From Bacteroides sp. (GTDB lineage Bacteria; Bacteroidota; Bacteroidia; Bacteroidales; Bacteroidaceae), in NCBI RefSeq assembly GCF_030151085.1, contig NZ_JASLER010000018.1, forward strand, positions 3,174-67,173: a stretch of 64,000 nucleotides of DNA, read 5' to 3'. Made by a program: the position numbers and the translations under genes. How positions within the stretch are numbered: the stretch's first letter is position 1; each line of letters opens with the position of its first letter. This document shows, in pieces, positions 36,101 through 43,039 of the stretch. The notes under the pieces are model-generated. The model was not told where the DNA came from. It saw nothing but the letters and a program-made list of their open reading frames with translations, and searched no databases.

Positions 36101-36163
36101 ATGAAAACAATGTTCGTAAATACATATTGGTGGTGGCACTCTTTACAACTCCGACAGTCGTAA
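36101..36163 (+). CDS. trpL: trp leader peptide (20 residues, three consecutive Trp)
   Basis: ATG 36101 to TAA 36163 encodes a 20-residue peptide with the core FVNTYWWWHSLQL; the three TGG codons are at 36128-36136. Trp is rare, so a WWW run 18 nt into the transcript of the trp operon, 48 bp before a strong terminator, marks a transcription-attenuation leader like E. coli trpL. The 3' end of the peptide gene contains CGACAG (36152-36157), complementary to CTGTCG (36218-36223) in the terminator stem. A longer frame (35944-36192) overlaps in another phase and is not real. Confidence 0.85.
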   Translation: MKTMFVNTYWWWHSLQLRQS

Positions 36164-36250
36164 GGGAGCAGCGCTCGTATGTATATATGTAATATATAAA
36201 TAGAAAAAGAAAGAGCCCTGTCGCAACCTGCGACAGGGCTCTTTTCTTTT
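36164..36250 (+). promoter_or_regulatory. trp attenuator: competing pairings
   Basis: Region between the leader stop and trpB. Small hairpins such as GAGC/GCTC sit just after the stop, then an AU-rich linker, then the terminator at 36211-36250. If a ribosome stalls at the Trp codons, the leader segment 36152-36157 is free to pair with 36218-36223 and would block the terminator. If it reaches the stop, that segment is covered and the terminator forms. The alternative helix I can see is only about 6 bp, so its exact form needs folding. Confidence 0.65.
36211..36250 (+). terminator. trp attenuator terminator
   Basis: A perfect 15-bp stem (36211-36225 with 36229-36243, core GAGCCCTGTCGCA), a 3-nt loop ACC, then TTCTTTTTAT. 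This is by far the strongest hairpin in the leader and lies between the promoter and trpB. Confidence 0.92.
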
Positions 36251-36280
36251 TATCGGCGCATCAAAGCGAATACTAACTTC

Positions 36281-36309
36281 AATCGTAAATCGTAAATAAT
36301 TAAATCGTA
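36281..36309. repeat. 7-bp-period repeat upstream of trpB
   Basis: Two perfect copies of AATCGTA (36281-36294), one degenerate heptamer (36295-36301), then a third exact copy shifted by one base (36303-36309). It occupies the space between the attenuator and the trpB ATG at 36316. Confidence 0.8.
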
Positions 36310-36315
36310 AATAAA

Positions 36316-37491
36316 ATGAGTTACTTAGTTGACAAAGAAGGTTATTACGGAGAATTCGGTGGGGCTTACGTTCCCGAAATCCTCCACAAGTGTGTAGAAG
36401 AATTGCAGAACATCTACCTCGACGTACTGCAAAGTGAAGACTTTAAGCGTGAGTTCGACCAGTTGTTGCGCGACTACGTTGGCCGCCCCTCCCCACTCTA
36501 TCTGGCACATCGCCTCTCCGAGCATTACGGTTGCAAAATCTATCTGAAACGCGAGGACTTGAACCACACAGGTGCCCATAAAATCAACAACACCATCGGA
36601 CAAATCCTCTTGGCTCGTCGCATGGGCAAACGTCGCATCATCGCCGAAACCGGAGCCGGACAACACGGTGTTGCCACCGCTACTGTTTGTGCACTGATGA
36701 ACATGGAATGCATTGTCTATATGGGCAAGACCGATGTGGAGCGTCAGCACATCAACGTAGAGAAAATGAAAATGCTCGGTGCAACGGTAGTTCCCGTCAC
36801 CAGTGGTAACATGACCTTGAAGGATGCCACCAACGAAGCTATCCGTGACTGGTGTTGTCATCCGGCGGATACTTATTATATAATAGGTTCTACCGTTGGT
36901 CCACATCCCTATCCCGATATGGTGGCACGTCTGCAATCGGTCATCAGCGAAGAAATCAAAAAGCAACTGCTGGAACACGAAGGACGTGATTGTCCCGATT
37001 ACCTCATTGCCTGCGTAGGCGGAGGAAGTAACGCTGCCGGAACTATCTACCATTATATCGACGACGCCCGCGTACAAATCGTCCTCGCCGAAGCCGGAGG
37101 TAAAGGTGTGGAAACAGGCATGACCGCCGCTACTATCGCTCTTGGCAAACTAGGCATTATCCATGGCTCACGCACTTACGTCATTCAAGATGAAGACGGG
37201 CAGATTGAGGAACCTTATTCCATCTCAGCCGGATTGGATTATCCGGGCATCGGCCCCATGCATGCCAATCTTGCCGCACAGAAACGTGCACTTGTTCTTT
37301 CGGTTAATGACGATGAAGCCATCCGTGCTGCTTACGAACTGACCAGACTCGAAGGTATCATCCCCGCCCTTGAAAGTGCCCATGCCTTGGGAGCTTTGGA
37401 AAAGATGACGTTTAAACCGAGCGATGTGGTCGTATTGACCGTGTCTGGCAGAGGAGACAAAGACATCGAAACCTATCTAAGTTATAACTAA
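36316..37491 (+). CDS. trpB: Tryptophan synthase, beta subunit
   Basis: 391 residues. The PLP lysine lies in REDLNHTGAHKINNTIGQ. Also visible are ETGAGQHGVATAT, the phosphate-binding CVGGGSNAAG, and the C-terminal ESAHALG and SGRGDKD signatures. It joins indole and serine to give tryptophan in complex with TrpA. Placing trpB first, before trpE, is characteristic of Bacteroides trp operons and puts it directly after the attenuator. Confidence 0.98.
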   Translation: MSYLVDKEGYYGEFGGAYVPEILHKCVEELQNIYLDVLQSEDFKREFDQLLRDYVGRPSPLYLAHRLSEHYGCKIYLKREDLNHTGAHKINNTIGQILLARRMGKRRIIAETGAGQHGVATATVCALMNMECIVYMGKTDVERQHINVEKMKMLGATVVPVTSGNMTLKDATNEAIRDWCCHPADTYYIIGSTVGPHPYPDMVARLQSVISEEIKKQLLEHEGRDCPDYLIACVGGGSNAAGTIYHYIDDARVQIVLAEAGGKGVETGMTAATIALGKLGIIHGSRTYVIQDEDGQIEEPYSISAGLDYPGIGPMHANLAAQKRALVLSVNDDEAIRAAYELTRLEGIIPALESAHALGALEKMTFKPSDVVVLTVSGRGDKDIETYLSYN

Positions 37492-37506
37492 AAAAGTTTC
37501 TTCATC

Positions 37507-38907
37507 ATGAATACATTCAACTTTACCACCGTCAGCCGTACCGTACTCGGCGACCTGCACACTCCGGTAAGTACCTACCTGAAAGTACGCGATATCTTCC
37601 CTCAAAGCGCTCTTATGGAGAGCTCCGACTATCATGGCAGTGAAAACAACCGCTCCTTTATCGGCCTTTGTCCCGTAGCAAGTGTCAGCATAGACCATGG
37701 CACAGCTGTTTTCCGACTCCCCGATGGCACACGCGAAGAACGCAACGTGAACGAAGAATATCGTGTGGAAAATGCTCTGAAAGATTTTCTTAACTGCTTC
37801 AAGGTAGAGGGCGAATACAGTGAATATTGCGGGCTTTACGGTTATACTTCCTTCAACGCCGTACGCTATTTCGAGAACATTCCTATTAAAGACAGCCGGG
37901 AAGCTACTAATGATGCACCCGATATGCTATACATATTATATAAGTATCTCATAGTCTTTAACGACTTCAAGAACGAGATGCTTCTGCTCGAAATGCTTGC
38001 CGATGGCGAAACCAGCGAACTGGACAAAGTGCAGAAGGCCATCCACAACCGCAACTACACCGCCTACGACTTCCGTGCCGTTGGCGAAACCACTTCTCCG
38101 CTTACCGATGAGCAGCACAAGGCGAATATCCGCCAAGGTATCAACCACTGCCTGCGTGGCGATGTGTTCCAAATCGTCCTCTCCCGCCGCTTCGAACAAC
38201 GCTTCGTGGGCGATGACTTCAAACTGTATCGTGCCCTGCGCAGTATCAATCCTTCGCCCTATCTGTTCTATTTCGACTTTGGCGGTTTTCGCATCTTCGG
38301 CTCTTCGCCTGAGACACATTGTCGCATCGAAGGCCGTCACGCCTACATCGATCCCATTGCCGGAACCACTAAACGCACAGGCGATGCCAAGCAAGATGCC
38401 ATCAATGCCCAATACCTGCACGATGATCCCAAGGAGAATGCCGAACACGTGATGCTGGTAGACCTTGCCCGCAATGACCTCAGTCGTAACTGCCACGATG
38501 TAAAAGTAGATTTTTACAAGGATATGCAGTATTACAGTCATGTCATTCATCTTGTCAGTCGTGTAAGCGGTACGCTCAACGAAGATGCCGATCCGATAAA
38601 GTCGTTCATCGACACCTTCCCTGCCGGCACACTGAGTGGTGCACCCAAGGTACGCGCCATGCAGATCATCAGCGAATTGGAACCGCATAACCGTGGCGCT
38701 TACGGCGGCTGCATCGGCTTCATCGGACTGAACGGCTCACTGAACCAAGCTATCACTATCCGCACTTTCGTCAGTCGTAACGGAGTACTTTGGTTCCAGG
38801 CAGGCGGCGGCATCGTAGCCAAAAGTAATGAAGAATATGAATTGCAGGAAGTGAACAACAAACTTGGTGCACTGAAAAAAGCAATCGTCATGGCAGAAAA
38901 AATGTAA
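37507..38907 (+). CDS. trpE: Anthranilate synthase component I
   Basis: 466 residues. The C-terminal chorismate-binding domain is clear: FQIVLSRRFEQ, INPSPYLFYFDFGGFRIFGSSPE, IDPIAGTTKRT, the catalytic MLVDLARNDLSRNC, and FPAGTLSGAPKVRAMQII. The N-terminal regulatory domain holds LMESSDYHG, an LLES-type element of the feedback site for tryptophan. It forms anthranilate from chorismate with ammonia from TrpG. Starts 15 bp after trpB. Confidence 0.98.
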   Translation: MNTFNFTTVSRTVLGDLHTPVSTYLKVRDIFPQSALMESSDYHGSENNRSFIGLCPVASVSIDHGTAVFRLPDGTREERNVNEEYRVENALKDFLNCFKVEGEYSEYCGLYGYTSFNAVRYFENIPIKDSREATNDAPDMLYILYKYLIVFNDFKNEMLLLEMLADGETSELDKVQKAIHNRNYTAYDFRAVGETTSPLTDEQHKANIRQGINHCLRGDVFQIVLSRRFEQRFVGDDFKLYRALRSINPSPYLFYFDFGGFRIFGSSPETHCRIEGRHAYIDPIAGTTKRTGDAKQDAINAQYLHDDPKENAEHVMLVDLARNDLSRNCHDVKVDFYKDMQYYSHVIHLVSRVSGTLNEDADPIKSFIDTFPAGTLSGAPKVRAMQIISELEPHNRGAYGGCIGFIGLNGSLNQAITIRTFVSRNGVLWFQAGGGIVAKSNEEYELQEVNNKLGALKKAIVMAEKM

Positions 38908-38911
38908 AAAT

Positions 38912-38925
38912 AGTTATGAGTTATA
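38912..38925. repeat. 7-bp-period repeat at the trpE-trpG junction
   Basis: AGTTATG followed by AGTTATA, then weaker heptamers, in the 35-bp gap. Related AGTTATAACTA sequence also follows trpB (37482-37492) and the purF-like gene. Confidence 0.5.
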
Positions 38926-38942
38926 ACTAAAAATAATTAGAA

Positions 38943-39554
38943 ATGAAAACAGTAATCATAGATAACTACGACTCTTTCACCTACAACCTTTCTCATCTGG
39001 TGAAAGAACTCGGTGCAGAAGTAGAGGTATTGCGCAACGACCAATTCGAACTTGAAGATTTGGAGCAATACGATAAAATCATTCTCTCACCCGGTCCCGG
39101 TATTCCCGAAGAAGCGGGCTTGCTACTGGATGTCATTCGCGCTTATGCCGGAAAGAAGCCTATACTCGGTGTTTGTCTCGGCGAACAAGCTATCGGACAA
39201 GTATTCGGTGGAAAACTGACCAATCTGAGTGAGGTCTTCCACGGAGTACAAACAGAGGTCTATCTGAATGATGAATTAAGAATGAAGAATGAAGAATGTT
39301 CTGTAAAACCAACGCTGGAAGAAGATTATATCTTTGAAGGATTATCCACAAAGTTTCCTGTGGGGCGTTATCACTCCTGGGTAGTCGATACGGAAGGATT
39401 CCCGGAAATTCTAGCTATCACTGCTATCAGCCCTGAAGGGCAAGTCATGGCATTGAAACACCGGGAATACGATATCCACGGCATTCAGTTCCATCCCGAA
39501 TCGGTACTGACTCCTGACGGAAAAGTGATTGTTAGAAACTGGCTTTTCAAATGA
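38943..39554 (+). CDS. trpG: Anthranilate synthase component II (glutaminase)
   Basis: 203 residues. Class I amidotransferase with nucleophile Cys78 in ILGVCLGEQAIG, oxyanion region SPGPGIPEEAG, and His-Glu in IQFHPESVLTP. MKTVIIDNYDSFTYNLSHL is the standard start. Residues 109-120 (NDELRMKNEECS) are encoded by a 7-bp-period repeat and form an unusual polar segment before DYIFEGLSTKF, in a surface loop by analogy with other family members. The remaining domain is normal, so the protein should be active. Confidence 0.96.
   Translation: MKTVIIDNYDSFTYNLSHLVKELGAEVEVLRNDQFELEDLEQYDKIILSPGPGIPEEAGLLLDVIRAYAGKKPILGVCLGEQAIGQVFGGKLTNLSEVFHGVQTEVYLNDELRMKNEECSVKPTLEEDYIFEGLSTKFPVGRYHSWVVDTEGFPEILAITAISPEGQVMALKHREYDIHGIQFHPESVLTPDGKVIVRNWLFK
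39267..39301. repeat. 7-bp-period repeat inside trpG
   Basis: Five successive heptamers all starting AAT; the third and fourth are identical (AATGAAG at 39281 and 39288), the others differ by one to four bases. The reading frame stays open through it, encoding residues 109-120 of TrpG. Confidence 0.8.
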
Positions 39555-39564
39555 CAGCCATTTT

Positions 39565-39592
39565 AATTTATAATCGATAATATATAATTTAT
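39565..39592. repeat. 7-bp-period repeat at the trpG-trpD junction
   Basis: Four successive heptamers of form AATNNAT. The first and last are identical (AATTTAT), and the last supplies the A and T of the trpD start codon at 39591. Confidence 0.75.
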
Positions 39593-40589
39593 GAAACAGA
39601 TACTATCCCGCCTCTTCAACCACGAGGAGCTCACTTCGGAGGAAACCAAACAGATCCTCCTCAATATAACCAAAGAAATGTATCCGGAAGCACAAATAGC
39701 TGCCCTGCTCACTGCCTTCCAGATGCGTGGTATCACCGTTGACGAACTTGTCGGTTTTCGTGAAGCGCTCATGGAAACCCGTATCCCTATTGATTTCTCC
39801 CCTTACCGCCCCATCGACATCGTAGGTACGGGTGGTGATGGCAAGAACACTTTCAATATCTCTACCTGCGCTTGCTTCGTTGTAGCCGGAGCCGGTTACA
39901 AAGTTGCCAAGCATGGTAATTACGGTGCTACCTCCGTCAGTGGAGCCAGTAACGTCATCGAGCAACATGGAGTTCGCTTCACCAATAATCCCGATGTCTT
40001 GAAACGCAGTATGGAAGAGTGCAACATTGCTTACTTGCATGCACAGTTGTTCAATCCTGCCATGAAGTTCGTCGGTCCGGTTCGCAAGGCACTGGGAGTA
40101 CGTACATTGTTCAATCTACTAGGTCCCTTGGTCAATCCTTGCAAACCAACTTACCAATTGCTCGGCGTTGCAGACCTCTCACAGATGCGTCTTTACACCA
40201 ACGTGTTCTACAAACTCGGCATCGATTTCGCTGTAGTAAACAGCCTCGACAGTTACGACGAAATCTCCTTAACTGACGAGTTCAAAGTGATGACTCGCAA
40301 CTACGAACGTATCTACCGCCCGCAAGCCCTTGGCTTCAAGGACGCACACCCCGAAGAACTTTTTGGTGGTGCCTGCCAAGAAGATGCAGCACGCATTTTC
40401 GACAATATCCTCCGCGGCCAGGCCACCCCTGCACAGATGCAATGTGTCATTGTCAACGCTGCCTTTGCTATCCAAATCATGGAACCGCAAAAAGAGATTG
40501 AAGAGTGCATCGCCATTGCCCGCGAATCACTTGATAGCGGACGAGCACTGAATACATTGAAAAAATTTATAAACTTAAATGAAAAATGA
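39591..40589 (+). CDS. trpD: Anthranilate phosphoribosyltransferase
   Basis: 332 residues. Signatures: the PRPP-binding VGTGGDGKNTFNIST, KHGNYGATSVSGASNVIEQHG, and RTLFNLLGPLVNP. It links anthranilate to PRPP. Not fused to TrpG, unlike in enterobacteria. The end of the gene overlaps the first codons of the frame that continues into trpC. Confidence 0.98.
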   Translation: MKQILSRLFNHEELTSEETKQILLNITKEMYPEAQIAALLTAFQMRGITVDELVGFREALMETRIPIDFSPYRPIDIVGTGGDGKNTFNISTCACFVVAGAGYKVAKHGNYGATSVSGASNVIEQHGVRFTNNPDVLKRSMEECNIAYLHAQLFNPAMKFVGPVRKALGVRTLFNLLGPLVNPCKPTYQLLGVADLSQMRLYTNVFYKLGIDFAVVNSLDSYDEISLTDEFKVMTRNYERIYRPQALGFKDAHPEELFGGACQEDAARIFDNILRGQATPAQMQCVIVNAAFAIQIMEPQKEIEECIAIARESLDSGRALNTLKKFINLNEK

Positions 40590-40602
40590 AAAGGATCAAC
40601 TT

Positions 40603-41457
40603 ATGAAAGATATTTTATCCGAAATCATTGCTCACAAGCAAATAGAGATAGAATTGCAGAAGCAAACCATCTCTCTCGAACATCTGGAAGAGCAGGCTGA
40701 GAGCATGCTACAAGCTGGCACTACAGCCGACGGTTCACACTGCTGCCGTAGTATGAAGTATTCACTCGCATGCTCTGCTACAGGCATTATCTCCGAGTTC
40801 AAACGCCGTTCCCCTTCCAAAGGATGGATAAACGAAACTGCCCAAGCAGAGATTATTCCCGCTGCATACGAAGCTGCCGGCGCTGCCGCCCTCTCCATCC
40901 TGACCGATGAGAAATTCTTCGGCGGTTCACTCCGTGATATTCGCACTGCACGCCCACTCGTCAACATTCCTATCCTGCGTAAAGACTTTATCATCGACGA
41001 ATACCAGCTTCTTCAGGCACGTATCGTCGGCGCTGATGCTGTGCTACTCATTGCAGCCTGCCTCACACCGGAACAATGCAGCACCCTCACCGCAAAAGCC
41101 CATGTCCTCGGACTGGAAGTATTGCTCGAGATCCACAGCCCGTCCGAACTTGCATACGTTACTAATGAAGTCGACATGGTAGGCGTGAACAACCGCAATC
41201 TCGGCTCTTTCGTCACCGATATAGAAAATTCCTTCCGCTTGGCAGAACAACTTTGCAAAGTCACCGACGGATCGAAATCCCCGTTGCTTGTCTCCGAAAG
41301 TGGCATCTCGGATCCCGAAACCATCCGCCGCCTGCGTACTGCCGGCTACCGTGGTTTCCTCATCGGAGAAACTTTCATGAAGACCGCCTCTCCCGGCAAA
41401 ACCCTTCAAAACATGATAACAACGATTAATGATAAATCACTAATCACTAACCACTAA
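40603..41457 (+). CDS. trpC: Indole-3-glycerol-phosphate synthase
   Basis: 284 residues from ATG 40603 (MKDILSEIIAHKQ), where AAAAGGA lies 9-15 bp upstream; an earlier in-frame ATG at 40579 would overlap trpD by 11 bp and is less likely. Barrel signatures: IISEFKRRSPSKGWI, ALSILTDEKFFGGS, ILRKDFIIDEYQL, LEVLLEIH, GVNNRNLGSF, LVSESGI. It closes the indole ring. The last seven residues (KSLITNH) are encoded by a 7-bp AATCACT repeat, so the C-terminus has probably drifted. Confidence 0.96.
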   Translation: MKDILSEIIAHKQIEIELQKQTISLEHLEEQAESMLQAGTTADGSHCCRSMKYSLACSATGIISEFKRRSPSKGWINETAQAEIIPAAYEAAGAAALSILTDEKFFGGSLRDIRTARPLVNIPILRKDFIIDEYQLLQARIVGADAVLLIAACLTPEQCSTLTAKAHVLGLEVLLEIHSPSELAYVTNEVDMVGVNNRNLGSFVTDIENSFRLAEQLCKVTDGSKSPLLVSESGISDPETIRRLRTAGYRGFLIGETFMKTASPGKTLQNMITTINDKSLITNH

Positions 41458-41462
41458 TCACT
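41435..41462. repeat. 7-bp-period repeat spanning the trpC stop
   Basis: Four heptamers: AATCACT twice, one variant with C for T at position 3, then AATCACT again. The trpC stop codon lies inside it and trpF starts 6 bp after it. Confidence 0.85.
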
Positions 41463-41468
41463 ATTTAC

Positions 41469-42086
41469 ATGTTTCCCATTATCAAAGTATGCGGAATGAC
41501 AGAAGCAAACAACATCCGCGATATCGAACAGCTGGGAGTAGATATGATAGGTTTTATCTTCTATCCCAAATCTCCTCGTTGCATGTGTGAGATACCCGAG
41601 TATCTGCCCGTTCGAGCCAAACGTGTCGGCGTCTTTGTCAATGAGAGCAAAGAAGACATCCTGATGTATGCCGATCGTTTCGGTCTGAGTTACATCCAGC
41701 TGCATGGTAATGAATCTCCCGATTATTGCCGTACGTTGCAAAGCAATGGATTGCGTCTCATCAAGGCATTCTCCATTTCTCTCCCCAAGGATTTGTTTGA
41801 TGTCTCCACTTACGACGGTCTATGTGATTATTATCTGTTTGATACCAAGACTCCGCAATTCGGTGGTTCCGGCAATCAATTCGACTGGAACATTTTGCAT
41901 CGTTATAACGGTTCCACTCCATTTTTGCTCAGTGGCGGCATCAATCCTTATAGTGCAAAAGCTATCAAAGAGTTCCACCATCCGCGTCTTGCAGGAATCG
42001 ACCTCAACAGCCGTTTCGAAACAGCACCGGGCTTGAAGGATGTAGAACGCATCGAAATATTTTTAGAAGAATTGAGAAAATTATAA
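41469..42086 (+). CDS. trpF: Phosphoribosylanthranilate isomerase
   Basis: 205 residues. Start region IIKVCGMTEANNIRDIEQLGVDMIGFIFYPKSPR is the standard signature with the catalytic Cys in KVCGM. Also LDTKTPQFGGSG-like YLFDTKTPQFGGSGNQFDW and the C-terminal GIDLNSRFETAPGLKD. It is separate from TrpC. Located between trpC and trpA. Confidence 0.97.
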   Translation: MFPIIKVCGMTEANNIRDIEQLGVDMIGFIFYPKSPRCMCEIPEYLPVRAKRVGVFVNESKEDILMYADRFGLSYIQLHGNESPDYCRTLQSNGLRLIKAFSISLPKDLFDVSTYDGLCDYYLFDTKTPQFGGSGNQFDWNILHRYNGSTPFLLSGGINPYSAKAIKEFHHPRLAGIDLNSRFETAPGLKDVERIEIFLEELRKL

Positions 42087-42112
42087 ATTACGAATTATAA
42101 AATACAAATTAT
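42085..42112. repeat. 7-bp-period repeat at the trpF-trpA junction
   Basis: Four degenerate heptamers of form (A/G)AA(T/A)TA(C/T), starting in the trpF stop codon and ending 3 bp before the trpA ATG. Confidence 0.7.
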
Positions 42113-42115
42113 ATC

Positions 42116-42892
42116 ATGTCAAATCGCATTAACCAACTCTTTCAGGACAATCCTCAGAACGTGTTGTCCATCTACTTCTGTGCCGGTTCCCCTACCCTCG
42201 ACGGTACTGCCGATGTAATCCGTGCTCTCGAAAAGAACGGTGTCAATATGATCGAAATCGGCATCCCTTTCAGCGACCCAATGGCAGACGGACTTGTCAT
42301 TCAAAATGCTGCCACCCATGCCCTTCGCAATGGTATGTCCCTTCGCATTCTGTTCGAACAACTCCGTGATATCCGTAAAGATGTCCGCATTCCCCTCATC
42401 CTCATGGGCTACCTTAACCCTATTATGCAATTTGGTTTCGAAACCTTCTGCCAACGCTGTGAAGAATGTGGTATCGATGGTGTCATCATCCCCGATCTTC
42501 CTTTCAAAGATTTTCTGGCCAACTATAAAGCCATTGCCGAAGCACACAACGTAAAAGTCATCATGCTCATCACTCCAGAAACCAGCGAAGCCCGTGTCCG
42601 CGAAATCGACGCCCATACAGACGGTTTCATCTACATGGTTTCCAGCGCTGCTACCACCGGTGCCCAACAAGACTTCGACGCCCAAAAGCAAGCCTACTTC
42701 AAAAAGATAGAAGACCTGCAATTACGCAATCCCCGTATGGTAGGTTTCGGCATCAGCAACAAACAAACATTTAATGCAGCTTGTGCCAACTCTTCAGGAG
42801 CCATCATCGGTAGCCGCTTCGTCGCCCTGCTCAATGAAGCCGAAGGAGATGCAGAAAAGGCGATCAGGCAGTTGAAAGAAGACTTGAGGTAG
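42116..42892 (+). CDS. trpA: Tryptophan synthase, alpha subunit
   Basis: 258 residues. Catalytic Glu and Asp are in the conserved MIEIGIPFSDPMADGLVIQNA and GVIIPDLPF segments; the C-terminal VGFGISNKQTF and GAIIGSRFV bind phosphate. It releases indole from indole-glycerol phosphate and passes it to TrpB. Last gene of the operon; a very long stem-loop follows directly after its stop codon. Confidence 0.98.
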   Translation: MSNRINQLFQDNPQNVLSIYFCAGSPTLDGTADVIRALEKNGVNMIEIGIPFSDPMADGLVIQNAATHALRNGMSLRILFEQLRDIRKDVRIPLILMGYLNPIMQFGFETFCQRCEECGIDGVIIPDLPFKDFLANYKAIAEAHNVKVIMLITPETSEARVREIDAHTDGFIYMVSSAATTGAQQDFDAQKQAYFKKIEDLQLRNPRMVGFGISNKQTFNAACANSSGAIIGSRFVALLNEAEGDAEKAIRQLKEDLR

Positions 42893-42998
42893 TGATTAGT
42901 GATGAGTGATGAGTGATTTGTTGGTATTGTAACTGTTCTCTTCTGATCATTGAAAACACAAACAAATCACTAATCACTCATCACTAATCACTATTTTT
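42890..42998 (+). terminator. Giant stem-loop built from 7-bp repeats, end of trp operon
   Basis: A 33-bp stem with one mismatch (42890-42922 with 42961-42993), a 38-nt loop, then five T. Each arm is four AATCACT/CATCACT-type heptamers; the left arm is the inverted copy. The stem starts within the trpA stop codon (TAG 42890-42892). The ansA -7 box begins 9 bp after the last paired base. Confidence 0.85.
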
Positions 42999-43001
42999 CC
43001 C

Positions 43002-43009
43002 TATCTTTG
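43002..43009 (+). promoter_or_regulatory. -7 promoter box for the asparaginase gene
   Basis: TATCTTTG, exact TAnnTTTG match, 30 bp before ATG 43040. The expected -33 region overlaps the right arm of the trp-end stem-loop. An in-frame TTG at 43007 belongs to this box and is not a start. Confidence 0.6.
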
Positions 43010-43039
43010 TGCCCGAAAAACAATCTAAAAGAGATATTT

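Noticed and set aside
35944..36192. 82-codon frame overlapping the trp promoter and leader
   Set aside because: It runs through the promoter and the leader peptide in another phase; the WWW leader frame explains the region better.
41435..41462. Heptamer arrays as CRISPR or phase-variation tracts
   Set aside because: Units are too short for CRISPR; phase variation is conceivable only for trpC, but an off state of a biosynthetic gene is unlikely.
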